A DNA stretch of 64,000 nt, from positions 1,000,001-1,064,000 of the forward strand of contig WPIO01000079.1 in assembly GCA_009760855.2 (NCBI GenBank), written 5' to 3'. This DNA is from Cristatella mucedo. Taxonomy: Eukaryota; Bryozoa; Phylactolaemata; Cristatellidae. The notes beneath the pieces were generated by a model. The model searched no databases and had not been told where the DNA came from. It saw nothing but the letters and a program-made list of their open reading frames with translations. Below, one piece after another: positions 1-47,549 of the stretch (positions within the stretch are counted from its first letter, which is position 1; every line of letters starts with the position of its first letter). Both the position numbers and the translations under genes were made by a program.

Positions 1-1497
1 GTGAGATACTGATGTTCTCAGTTACTTCGACTCTTGTCAATTTTCAGTTCGACATTGTGTGAGCACATTTGCTGCTTTGCTTCCCAGCTTGTGTCCTGCA
101 CGATGTTCGTCATTGCTTGAGCCTTTTCTAGACTTTCTGCCTATGCTTTTACTTTGTCCAAATTGCCTACCCCCATAATCCAATGTGAATCATTTGTATG
201 TTTTTCCAGCTGCTTCACTTTTATCACCCGACTCACAGGCGCCTAAGTTAATGAATTGCAAAGAAAAATGCACCTCTATCATCCGAGTAAATCGTACATC
301 GTCCTGCCAAGCTCAATGTGAGTTAGCTACTTTGCATGAGGCCACTCAAAAGGGGAGCCATCAGACTTCACTAGCAGCATCAATAGGTATTTTCATTGGC
401 AGGATAGACTTAGTTCTGCCGAGGCGTCAAGTCACTGAGCTTGACAGATTAAGGCGCACGTGTCCAATGATTGTTGTTTCATTCAGTGGTCGACGTGATG
501 TGGCAGCCTGCTGACAAAAAAGCCCGGAGATCTGGCCCTTACGAGCCACTAAATGCATACTCATCCTGCCCTGTTGTGTAAATTATGTAACAAATAGTAG
601 TTTTGAATATCCCATGCTTCAATGCTTGCACACCGTTGCCACGAATTTTCGGATACTATCAACCAACGGTTGCAGTGCAATGACGTCGATGAATGGAGTA
701 GTTGAACAGGCCTCTGCTCTCCAACAATGCTCATATCTTGGGAGGGGATGGGTAGAGGGGCTACTGCTATCGGTTTCCTCTTTTCTCTCTTTGCATTCTG
801 AAGGCTTATCAGTGCACCCGATTACTACCCAAACTCCAGATTTGGCTGTCCATGAGACTTGTCTGTTTACGGCTTTTAGATGTAGGTTTGATAGGGAGTA
901 ATGGCAGACTGACTTGCTGGGGGAGTGGGTTTGGGTGTGCTGGTGGGCATTTTTGCTAATCGGACAGACAGGCATAGACCAACTGCCGTCATTTTCGGTT
1001 TTCAGCTCGGCAGTGCTCCGGAACAATTTCCTCGGCACTTTCGGATTTCTCGCATAGCCAATTTGCCGTAGTCTCCTGTACGACTCTGCATTCAAGATCC
1101 GGTGGCCGGCAGGGCTGTCCTCGTGTCTGTGTTGCAATGTTAATGTGGGACCTGGGCTGGGCTAAGATAGGCAATGAATCGTGGAGAGTGGAGCAATGAA
1201 GAATTTAAAGAGGACAGCCATCAAAAGCCTGTCGGACCTGCTACTGCATGCATGATCACTGACCGCTGACACATCGATTGTCGATGGTCAGTTATTCAAG
1301 AGGCAGCAGGTAAGGGTTCGAGGGGGAGGTTGCAATTGAGACGACTCTTGCCCTTAAGGGAAAGAAGGGAAAGCCGTCCTTGTTCAAGGTAGAACCAGGA
1401 TGAGCGGTTGCTGTAGCAAGAGCATCCTGTGCGAAAGTGTGCTTGGCTGCCTACAATTTTAGTTGTCAGCGTTGCTGTTCATCGAATAGCTTCTCTC
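1..1497. other. Unassigned left edge
   Basis: Mixed composition with short frames on both strands (the longest about 170 codons on the - strand at 619-1137). None shows a recognisable domain. Confidence 0.5.
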
Positions 1498-1630
1498 TGC
1501 TTCGCGATCTCTGCTTCGATCTCTGCTTCGATCTCTCTTCTTCGATCTCTCTGCTTCGATCTCTGCTTCGATCTCTCTTCTTTGATCTCTCTGCTTCGAT
1601 CTCTCTGCTTCGATCTCTGCTTCGATGATC
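1498..1630 (+). repeat. TTCGATCTCTGC short minisatellite
   Basis: About ten imperfect copies of a 12-15 bp unit (TTCGATCTCTCTGC / TTCGATCTCTGC / TTCTTTGATCTC). Open frames in it encode low-complexity peptides only. Confidence 0.85.
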
Positions 1631-1847
1631 TCGGCTGTGTATCACGGCGTTGCTTCTGCACTTGCTCGGAGCGGTCTGTCTTTGAATTGCAATTTTTTCA
1701 GTGGGACGGGGCAAGCAGCGGCAAGCGACGGCAGGCAGAGTCTGAGTGAAGTCTAAAGGTCTAACCTTATGGTGGGGGCTGCAAGCGGTGCATCCTCTCA
1801 GGGAGGGGGAGGGGCGCCGGTTCTTCCGGCGGCACGTCTCAGATGCG

Positions 1848-1892
1848 CTCTGATCAATCTGATCAATCTGATCTGATCAATCTGGTCAAATA
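1848..1892 (+). repeat. TGATCAATC short tandem repeat
   Basis: Four adjacent copies of TGATCAATC or slight variants. Confidence 0.75.
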
Positions 1893-1894
1893 TC

Positions 1895-2860
1895 CTTCTA
1901 GGCAATTTACGTGCAGACATGCTGGAAAGGAAGCACATCAATTGGCTAGCTAAACGTGGACAATGTCAGCATGCGTAAGCACACAAAGGACAGTTCACAT
2001 GGATGCAGCACATGCTTTAGGGAGGCTTTTTCTTTAGCTCTTTTTGCATGTCCAAGTCATAGGATGTTACGACGTAGTCGGAAGTGAGTTCCTGGCTGTA
2101 GGATCAGACGAACTGAAGACACGGTCTGTAAGATATTTTGAGGTTGGTTAGAGGCACCGCCAAACGACTTGAGTCATGAGAGGTCGAATGGGCGATAAGA
2201 TGGGAATTGTGGTGAGAAAACACTTCCAATGGCCGGATGAAGAGAGGGAAGGGACCTTGACCTTGAAGTTGCTGCACCGGTGGACGGAGAGCAGGTAGGC
2301 GAGAATGTGGTGTAACATGGCAGCTGCGACGTTCACGACAGACAAGACTAGCTGCAAAGTTTTGCACCAACTGCATGCTTCTCATTTCTCACGCTGGAAG
2401 ACCTGCAAGGAGTGTGCTACAGAAGTCAAGTCGTGATGGATGGATCAACCAAGGCCGCAGTGTCCTTACCTAATGTTTAATTGGACGAAAGTAGGCAGGC
2501 AGGCTTGATGGTGGAGCTAAGGAATTTAGTGAAAAGTCATTTTGGAAGAAGATACCAGATCCATGCAGAGGCTACAAGAGATATGTTTACAGAGCCCATT
2601 TTGATGGTTAGGTTTTTCCATTTCTGGATTTTCCAATAACTAATATGTTAGTTTTATTGTCATTCCATTTGAGAAAGTTTGCTGTCATCCAATGTCAGCA
2701 ATAAATGCTGCATGGGAGCTGAGTGAGTTTGAGGTACTGGAAGATAGTTAGAGAGGAATTAAAGCACAATCGCAGCTGTGTGTAATGTCCATCAAAATTA
2801 AAGGACAGACTGCTTGGTGGGTATGTCGAGGAGGGAGAGACTAGGCTGAGCCCACGACAC
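1895..2860 (-). mobile_element. LINE family A copy, degenerate
   Basis: Matches the reverse complement of the family A 3' half: CGACAGACAAGACTAGCTGC corresponds to the LVCRERS region and TTTGCTGTCATCC to the MAAKFLKLNDDK region. It extends to sequence equivalent to just after YADD. No intact frame. Confidence 0.8.
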
Positions 2861-3869
<1,009 letters not shown>

Positions 3870-4090
3870 CCAAAACGGCCATCGATAGGCATCCGGTAGT
3901 CAGCAGATTCAGTCTCAGGCGATGAGAAGAAACTTATAAGCCTTGCCGAATCTGTCGGACAGCAGAGGAAGTGAATTAGCGTGGACGTTGCAGCAGAAAA
4001 CGGCTGGAAACGACGTGCCACAGTCGGAAGCAGAAGAGGTGTCCATTGAGAGTGAGAATTATTGAAGCAAGTTTCGCAGTGCCCAGCCAT
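3870..4090 (-). mobile_element. LINE family B fragment
   Basis: A degenerate match to the family B 3' region seen at 61640-61900, in the same order: a GGTAGTCAGCAGATTCAGTC block, then GTGCCACAGTCGGAAGCAG, then TTGAAGCAAGTTTCGCAG. Confidence 0.6.
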
Positions 4091-4879
4091 GCATTTGGGC
4101 TGCGGGCACTGGTATTGCTGCTTAACCCCCCCCCCTGTTGCTCCGATAGCCCAGCATGTAGACAAGTCAGTTCTCTCTGTGCCCCAATCTTTGCTAAGAC
4201 ATTTTTCGATTGCCCCTTTTTTGTTAAGCAGCCTTGGTTACCCAACTGGTTTTCGCTGTGTCAGGTCTCACCCGAGATTTAGCCAAGCTCTAGACCTTGA
4301 CCTGGCTAGATCTTGACCAGGCCATCTTTCGGTAGATCTATGCTGTGTACCAAACACTTGGTTGCGCAGTGGTGAGTTGTGTTGCATCAGCTCAAATAAT
4401 GTGCGTTCGGAAGAGAGCTGAAGTGAAGAAAAAATAAATTCCGGTTGGTTAGCTCCAGGGAAAAGGACTATGATTGGCTGGCAGTGTTGCCGAGATGTGT
4501 TGCTTCAGCCTAAATCTATTGCTTGGGGTGAAGTGAGGTGCCGTTCCTGTTCAGATTGAACAGACCTCTGGGACGTGCTGGGTCTCCCTGCACCTGCCGT
4601 TCCTCGTTGGCCGCCGGATCAGGATCAGGCCTGTAGATCTTGGATTTTCTTTGGAATGGACAGTCACCGTCTTTAATGCACACTGTGCCGTGCAGGGCAG
4701 TGAGCTACTGGTAACGATCCAACCATCTGCTATTAGTGAGATAGTTAACTAGCAGCAAGCCTAAAGGCTGTCAGTAATTAACCGGCTCATTGCACTTAGC
4801 AGCCTGTTTATCGGCAATCGTCTTCCCTCTCCTTTCGACCATTGTGCCGTGTGAATTCGTTCAAGTACAAAAATAGGCC
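4091..4879. other. Unassigned stretch
   Basis: Poly-C at 4127-4135; no frame, repeat or RNA is recognised. Confidence 0.5.
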
Positions 4880-5380
4880 GTTTGTATAGCACCGTAGGAG
4901 AACTTAATCTCTATCCAGGCGCTTTGCAAATCAAGCGAATCAGTACCCAAAATTCAGCGTCAATCACGATTTCAAGCATCTAAAAAAGGTTACCCGGTGA
5001 CTCTATCTGAAAGCAAATTCTAGGCACTCGGTGCATACGAGCCAAAGGCTCGAATATGAAAAGATTTTAATTTAGTCACGTGACGTTGGGCTGACCAGAT
5101 GCTGACGAGCAGATAGTGCACAAGCACACTGAAAGAACGTGGACGTTGAATAGGCAGACTTCTGCTAGCGAATGAAGTGACCTGTTGTCCTGACATAGGA
5201 TCATGATAAATAATTCGATGTTTGGCAAGGGGCCAGCGAAGCTCTGCAAGAAGTGGGGGCGATGTGGCGGCAGACCGTACAAGCTGCAGGGTTTTGCACC
5301 AATTGCAGGTGATTCGGTAATCAGGCCAGGAATCCAAAATGGAGAAGGAAATTACAATAATCTAGACGTGATCAACTACC
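4880..5380 (-). mobile_element. LINE family A copy
   Basis: A tail (AGCACCGTAGGAGAACTTAATCT) at 4885 is followed by reverse-strand C-terminal RT sequence, including the GCTGCAGGGTTTTGCACCAATT block near 5283. Degenerate. Confidence 0.75.
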
Positions 5381-5444
5381 TTATTTTACCGTGTATAAGC
5401 CTCCTTCCCCCTAAATTTGGAGTCAAGTAATGGAGAGAGGGCTT

Positions 5445-6130
5445 ATAATAATAATAATGATAATAGTAATAATAATAATAATAACACGCTTGATATAGCA
5501 CCCTCAGAAAACTCAAATCTCTCTCTAGGCACCTTACATTTGCTGCAAATGAAGCACGATCGAATCGTCAGTGGTAGCATGCCCAAGGACAACAAACATA
5601 ACATGGTTAGGGGTGACATGCACAGGGTCAGCATGCAGGTACGGTAAATGGCAGCATGCACAGTGTCAGCACGAATATTTACGTCAAGGTCGAATCGCAG
5701 GGACCCACTAAATGCTGTCGTAGATTGGTGCGTTTTTAGTCTTTTTAAATGTTGACAAGTTAGGAGATGTGACGCAAGTCGGGAGTGAGTTCCAGGCTTT
5801 GGGAGCATACAAACTAAGGGCATGGTCTCCAAAAGATTTGAGATTTTTATGAGGTATGGGTAAATAGTTAGATTCCAAAAAGCAGGTGGCACTATGCTTA
5901 ATCTGGTGGGGAGTAGATCTGGCAGGTAGGCTGGAGTCAAAGAATAAAGGAATCTAAAAAGTGAGGGGCAAAACCTTAAAGTCGAAGCGTTTGCTTAGCT
6001 GGGAGCCAGTACAGGTTGGGGAGACCTGGTGTGATGTGGCAACTGGGACGCTCACGACAGACAAGCCTATCTGCAGAGTTTTGCACCAGCTGTAAGTGAA
6101 TGCCTGTTTGCACAGGCCAGTAGACCAGCA
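5445..6130 (-). mobile_element. LINE family A copy nested in the DNA transposon
   Basis: (TAA)n at 5446-5485, a family A tail, the 3' UTR with its GCATGC-rich segments, then C-terminal RT sequence to about 6130, all reverse strand. Its position inside the inverted repeats shows it inserted after the DNA transposon. Confidence 0.85.
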
Positions 6131-6221
6131 AGCAGTGCATGAGAGGTTACTTTTTGCTTTAATATTTCGCGTAACAACGTACCTGCTTCGAATGCATTTC
6201 CGATGTTTGAATGCATGTTGA

Positions 6222-6419
6222 ATGCATTTGTGGCATTTCAAATTAATCGACGGAACGGAATATGAAGCAGTTTATGAAGGGAGTCGCCACTGCCACGTGA
6301 TGATAGCGGAGTTTCCACCAAATTTCAAGCCTGCGATAGGAATGGGGAAGATGGAGCGGGTCATCATTCCTGATGAAGAGGAAAGGGATGGCGACATGAG
6401 TGATTATCACGAGTCTTGA
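6222..6419 (+). pseudogene. Short acidic open frame, possible transposase C-terminus
   Basis: A 65-residue frame with ordered, protein-like composition (GTEYEAVYEGSRHCHVMIAE...) and an acidic end (PDEEERDGDMSDYHES). It lies between the nested LINE and the right inverted repeat of the DNA transposon. Acidic C-termini are common in pogo-type transposases, so a truncated transposase is the likely reading. I do not recognise a catalytic motif. Confidence 0.4.
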
Positions 6420-6544
6420 TGTTCATTCTTTCACTTATTAATTATTGAATGAAATATTTTTCTCCAAAAGATTGGTTCACAAATCTGGGGGTTTATATGC
6501 GTCGCGGGAGTGGGGGGCTTATACTCGGTAAAATACAGTAGGTA

Positions 6545-7224
6545 TGTTGTGTTACTCTTATTTTATTTAAGCAGGCCCCGATTTTGGCCATGTTCCTCGA
6601 CTGAAATTAAGTCGACTTGCCAACGGTGGAAATACGCTATGCATCTACTGACTGCACTAATCTGAACCGAGCTATAGAAGCAATGCTTCCATTCGGAATT
6701 GACCTGTCGAAGGGAACAAAGGCTTCATTCGTAGCCGGTGTAGCTTTTCTCAGCCCCGTCTACCGTAGTCATCGAGTCCGAATGGTTTGACTAGACCGTT
6801 GCTAGTTCACTAGTAGCTCAGTCCTTTACAACGTGCGTAGAGTGCCTAGAAAGAGATTTAGTTCTCTGACGGCGCCATGCAAATGTAATCTCTACTAAAA
6901 GAAAGTTCGACATTCCGTCACGCGGCAAAATGGCATCCTTCTGTCACGCGGCAAGATGGCCCAGCGTTTTCTGCCTTACCAGTACTTCCGGGAGTGACGT
7001 ATTGAGACGTGTACATTTATGTACAGTATTGCATTTCTACTATGATACTATGACTCAGCGAAGCCAGTCCACAGGCATTGAGTGAGCTCTCGTATTATTA
7101 GTATTTATTATTTTTTATATCATATGTATATCCATTTTTATCCTTTTATATTTATTATTGATATTTTAGTATTAGTAGTAGTAGTAGTAGTAATACTAAC
7201 AGTATATTGTTATTAGCTGTTCCA
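6545..7224. other. Unassigned AT-rich stretch
   Basis: Apart from the LINE A tail at 6835, only AT-rich sequence with short TTA/TAG repeats (7085-7210) is seen. Confidence 0.5.
6835..6895 (+). repeat. LINE family A tail
   Basis: GAGTGCCTAGAAAGAGATTT with TTCTCTGACGGCGCC, only the 3' end. Confidence 0.7.
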
Positions 7225-7560
7225 TTCCTCCGTTTAAAGACCGTTGGCGACAGAAGGTTTAGCTCTGCGGGTACTAGACTGTCCTTGATTCTTATGCAGC
7301 GACACCTACTCTCCTGCTGCCGACTATGGCACATCCTTGCCAGTAGTCCGGAGCTGCTACTTTCATGCTACTCACTACCTTGACTCTGCTATGTTTCTCA
7401 CTTTCTCTTTATTGCGTTAGACGAAGTCTGTTGGCTACCGAATGCATACCGAAAGCCGCTAAGGCTGTGAGCGAGCTATACAAACTCTCCTTGCATAGCA
7501 TCCGCATAGACTATTTGCCTTTGCGAAGTGTGAAGTTACAGAAGGAGATCTGCTAAGGTC
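7225..7560 (+). mobile_element. LINE family B 3' end
   Basis: Family B 3' region: AAAGACCGTTGGCGACAGAAG, CTCCTGCTGCCGACTATGGC, CGAAGTCTGTTGGCTACCGA and the GCTGTGAGCGAGCTATACAA block, in the same order as at 31400-31740. It abuts the CpG-rich block. Confidence 0.85.
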
Positions 7561-8385
7561 TTACGTGCTCGCTCGTGAGTCGGACGGGGTGCTTCGATTT
7601 CAAAGATCCCCGCAGTCAATTTCAAGGCCCTGGCCTGCTAACGAAGCTCGCTGTACTGCAAACAATTGGGAGCTGCGTGCGGTCGCGCCACTCCAGGCTC
7701 CTGCTTGTAGCGCGGCGGCGGCGGCGCGAAATCCAGTCGCGTCTCGATTTCCTCGAGCAAATCGAGTTAAATTCGGCGGCGGCTGCTGCCGCGCCCACCG
7801 CGAGGCCTGCGTTCAGTCGGCTCGACCGACGGCTCGAAGCTCGGCGAGCAGAGCCGGCTCTCTTCTCTCGCTCCTGCAGCAGAGAGCCTTCGATTACTGT
7901 TGCCGAGCGTCGGCCGGTCCCGCTTTTGCGACCGACTATTGTGAGGCCTTTCAAGCTTTTCCCTTTGCGCTTTGTCTAGATTTAATCGGGCGCCCGTGCG
8001 CGGCGGCCGCATTCCGCTCTCGGTCCTATATCGCCGCGCTCGCTCCGCGGCGGCTGGCGGCTGGTCGCTTGGCCCACGCACGCTTGGCCCCGGTTTGTTT
8101 TTCTACCCGAGTTCTGCCACGCCTGCCCGCAGCGTCGCTAGGTGGCGCGGCCCGATCGCCGCCGATGCCGCGGGCTGCGGCGATTCGACAGTGGCGGGCG
8201 CGGCCGACTACTAGCGCCGCTGGCGGCCTGGCTAAACGACCCCCTCCCCTCTTCCGCTCGGTCAATCGGCCAAGGTCGAGCGACTTGGCGGCTGTCTCCG
8301 CTGCTGCCAGCCGCGGCCGTCGGGCGGGCGCGCAGCGTCTTCGCGCGGCGGTGGAGCGAGCTACAGCGAGCGCACGGGAGACTGC

Positions 8386-43738
<35,353 letters not shown>

Positions 43739-45230
43739 ATGCGCCTGGCTTGGAAACGCCGGACGCAGTGGCCACTGTTTCGTGCGCGAAGAGACTGCCT
43801 GATCCGACCCCTCGATCCGATTTACGATTGGCCGCGCTTCCCGAATTCACTGGTAGCTTGCAGTTATCGTGTGCTGCTGGTTGGCGGTCGTTTTGAGGCA
43901 AACCTTCGAGGAGAGCTCGGCTGCCACCGCAGCCGCGTGTTTAGTTCGACGCGGCGAGTTCCGCACGCAGGCGCAGATATTGGCACAGATCGCAGCGCAT
44001 GCAGAAACGACAGCTGCTGCCCACCACCACTCAGCCGGGGTGGCCGCTTGGCGGTCAGTGCCGGTCACGTCCGTTCTGATTGGACCGCCTGATAAAAAGG
44101 ATTATGCTGCTGGGCAAGCAGCTTAGCTCCCGCCCTCCCACTCATTGCATGTTGCCTTGCTGCGTCGACTGCACTGCGCTTCCGTCGTGCCGGTCCCAGC
44201 TGCATTTTGGCCTTTCGCCTGCTGCTTGCTGCTTCCGCAACGGGCAGCTGATGATATCTGGGCGAGCGCAGTTTGTAAGTTTGTGTGGCTGCTGCATGCT
44301 TGCACGCTACCGCAAGAACAGGCTACTAAAGGCCACAGTCTGGCAATCGATAGGTGGGCAGGGGCCGGAGGCGATGCTCTGCTGCTGGTGCGTCAGCTGC
44401 TAGCCGCCGTGCCTGCCTGCTGCCTGGCTGTGCACTTTCAGCAATGCGCCTGCTGTTGGTCTTTTGTACTTGGGCCACGTGCGCTGAGGCAGCGACTGGT
44501 GAGGGAGATGCCTCCCGCCGCGCTGCTCCTGCGACGCAGCCAGCCAGCGCGGAGCCAGTCTCCTTGTGCTGAGGCGCCTGCTTGCGTCTCTTTCAGGCTA
44601 TTATCCTTCACTTACGTTATGGTTCCACTAACCGTTTGTCGTAGCATGCTTTTGTGTCGCCATCTGCGTAGTTTGTCAATCTGTTGCTCTACCAAACACG
44701 CTTGGATTTTAAGTCACGTCCTTTTATGTACTTGGTCTTCGTGAGGCAGCAGTTTCGGCTCTAGTCACACCCTGCAAGTTGGTTCGCTTGCCGTGATTGC
44801 CTGTCTAGTACGTTTTCTGTTGTCTGGCAGTGAATAGGCCTTTGTTGATTGGCTGCACCGAATGTCGACGCTGTGCCACCGACAGACACTGCGTAAACAT
44901 AATCTACTTCGAGCTCGGATAGAGTTTACTGCTGGGTTGCTGCCCGGAGCTGGTAGCTCTGCGACTTACGAAGTAATTCCTGGAAAGCATTCTCGTTGCC
45001 CGCAGTCGCCTGTGGTACAACTGTACCAGCTTCTCTGTTGTTCTAGCATACTTCCCGTTTGAGTTCCGTTGTGGTGTGTTTTGAGGCAAAAGAAAGTGCT
45101 AGGTAAATTTGGACGTTTTGTCCGAGTATTCGTAAAGGAGTCGCTTGTGATTACTTGCAGTTGAGAACTAGTGAAAATACGAAGTGCTGGTAGCGCCTTT
45201 TATGGTGACTGAGATCATTTTAATGCGGTG
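43739..45230 (+). other. PINCH 3' flank, probable 3' UTR, otherwise unassigned
   Basis: GC-rich near the stop codon, then declining. There is no AATAAA within the first 1.5 kb; GATAAA near 44090 is only a weak variant, so the polyadenylation site is not placed. Open frames here are short or lack features I recognise. Confidence 0.4.
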
Positions 45231-45315
45231 TATCTTCTGTCTGCCACTCCACAAAGCCACGTGGACTAAGTAGGTGTCACAGGGGGAGCGTTCTGTAGAG
45301 CACTCTAAGCTTGTA
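45230..45315 (-). repeat. LINE family B tail
   Basis: GTATCTTCTGTCTGCCACTC, CACAAAGCCACGTGGAC and the GAGCACTCTAAGC end. Confidence 0.7.
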
Positions 45316-45994
45316 CTTACTTTGTACTTTTTTATTAGCTGGGATTTTTATACAACAGGGCATTTCGGCATGACATTAGCACGTTCATTTTAGCTGGATT
45401 TTGGTAGACAGAAGCATGATGAAATGATGACGAATGCCTGAAAGGATTGTGAAATGGAAGGCAGGCAGGCTCTGCGCCGAAGCCTAGCAATGCCGATAGC
45501 TCAACAACAGCCCAGCACACGAAAGGTCAACGAGGATCGGGATGTGTCGGCGGGTTGCCCAGGGCCCACCGGACGTAGCATCAGTGGCAGCAAATGCCAC
45601 CGAACCCTGCTTTGATCAAGACTCTGTTGTGATTGGGCATTAATCAGATCAGTCTGTTTTATGTGGATAGGCTTTTGGCTGATTCCAATGTAGTGGTTTA
45701 GCTACTGCCGGAGAGTGCATGATATACAAGCCATCGTGTTAGCTGTTGGGTCAGCATGGAGCCACAATAGCAAGTATAGAATCCATGCATGTTTTACGAT
45801 TGAGCGTTTACATTGGTACTACATGGCTCTTGAATAAGCCAGTAGCAGATGTCTTTTAAGCTGACGACTGAAAACGGACCAGAAGCCCGGCTAAGAATTT
45901 CAAGCTGGTTTTGACCTAGAAGACAGTGGCCAAGGCAGGCCCGAGGTTCACTGCAGAACTAGAAGTGCAACCTGCATCATCTTACAAAAAAGCT

Positions 45995-46060
45995 TAGGTG
46001 ATTTAACAGCTTCATTGACATAGTGGCTGGTGAGCCTTAACGAACCGCCTTGCGGCAATA
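45995..46060 (-). repeat. SINE C 3' fragment
   Basis: GGTGATTTAACAGCTTCATTG and following body sequence; the tRNA-like head is cut off by the LINE tail that follows. Confidence 0.55.
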
Positions 46061-46061
46061 A

Positions 46062-46680
46062 TAGCAGTGCGATAAAGCGCCCTCAGAGAACTCAATCTCT
46101 TTCTAGGCACTTTACATTTGCTGCAAAGGAAAAACGATCGAATGGTGAGTGGTAGCATGCTCAATAAGCAACAAGAATAACATGGTTAGGGGCGACGTGT
46201 ACCGTGTCAGCATGCAAGTGTGGTTAGCGGCAGCATGCACACTGTCAGCACGCATAAGCACATAAAGGTCGAATCACAGGGACCCACAAAGTGCTGCGAT
46301 AAATAGGTGCATTTAAATTTCTTTGAATTTTTTAGTTTTGAATTGAAATATTAAGTTTTGAACCAGATTTTTTTAGCAGTCCTGCAGCTATATTCATCGC
46401 CAGCTGAGCTGGAGAGGCTTGATGGTTTTTCGATGAACTTGCCAAAATTTTGGAATTGCAGTAATCCAGCCTAGACAGAACTAGAGAGTTGAATTTTTAG
46501 CAAGCCACCGTTGAAGACAGTCCGTAGTCTTAGGTAGGAACAGGACGCGATAGATAGCTGTGGAGGCAGTTTGTTCTAATGAGACTCAAGTTGTAGACAC
46601 TTGTCAAAGAGGACACCTACATTTCGAGCGCATGACGACAGTCACATATTAGAATACCTCGTAAATACTGCATAAGGGAT
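46062..46680 (-). mobile_element. LINE family A 3' end plus diverged LINE sequence
   Basis: The tail and 3' UTR at 46065-46320 are clear family A. The remainder to about 46680 has LINE-like traces (GCAGTAATCCAG, GACACCTACATTTCGAGC) that are too diverged to assign to a family. Confidence 0.65.
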
Positions 46681-46789
46681 AGATAGATGCAGGTCAGAGG
46701 TCAGACCGCAGCTCTTGTCGAGTCAAGTCGAGCTTCAAGCTGGATGAGTCAACCGAGCCAGAAGCCATCTTGCTCGCAGGCTGGCTGTG

Positions 46790-46965
46790 GTAGCCGTGAT
46801 GGCACACTAGGTAAGGCGGTTGCTTTCACGGCCAGTCCCGAGGTCGTGGGTTCGATTTGTGCAGTGGGCGATTCTTTATTGCCACTGCTATCGGTGATGA
46901 TAGCCGTAAAGGCTCTTCTGTAGCTATACAAAAAGAGGCTGTTTAATCAGTTAGGATTTATTATT
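46790..46965 (+). mobile_element. SINE C (tRNA-derived), full length
   Basis: A box TGGCACACTAGG, B-box region GAGGTCGTGGGTTCGATTTG, body TTCTTTATTGCC, and the end AAAGAGGCTGTTTAATCAGT followed by T-rich sequence. Confidence 0.85.
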
Positions 46966-47549
46966 TTATTATTTATTTATGAAAGCGTGACCACCGATCT
47001 TGGTCATGTCACAATTAAATTAGCTGAACCCAAGAAAGCGAATCTCATGAATCAGCCTCCACCCTAAAGCTAGTCTTTTGAAGCCACACTTTCAAAAGCT
47101 TGTTTGTTCGGCAAGTCTGTTTGCCATGCAGCAGGCAATACGAGGGGTGTGCGGTCTAACTCTGCACATTCGGCAGCCATCTGCAGACAGCGTTTTGAAA
47201 CGTTGAGCAGACGAACTACTGAACAAAGATAGAAGCTAGGACGGCAAGTGTTCAAGCGCCTACGATAAGATTGCACGTGGCATCTAGAGCCGTGCTGCAA
47301 AGTGTTCAGTAAAACTGCTAAACCAGACACGGCAAAAGGAATCGAGCTACAGAGTCTCTCACTTGCAGCAGAGGCAGAAGAGCCGCGGGCGCCACGACGC
47401 TACAGGAAATAAGCTTCACCAGTTGGTGGCTGCTGTACGACTGATCTGCCCAACGAAAACCCTTATAATTAATCGTCGAGCTAACGCATTTTAGTAAGCG
47501 AAGAGACTGCTCAGTATAATGTAAGCATCCAGGTATGAACCATCATGTA
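46966..47549. other. Unassigned intergenic stretch
   Basis: AT-rich start, no recognised feature. Confidence 0.45.

Larger units (their letters stand above)
5384..6533. mobile_element. DNA transposon with terminal inverted repeats and TA target duplication
   Basis: The left end TTTTACCGTGTATAAGCC (from 5384) is inverted at the right end GGCTTATACTCGGTAAAA (to 6533). Both ends are flanked by TA (5382-5383, 6534-6535). The inverted similarity continues inward with a small gap (CCCCCTAAATTTGG against the complement of CAAATCTGGGGG). A TA duplication is typical of the Tc1/mariner-pogo superfamily. A LINE family A copy is inserted inside, and a short open frame with an acidic end (6222-6419) adjoins the right repeat. 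Confidence 0.7.
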
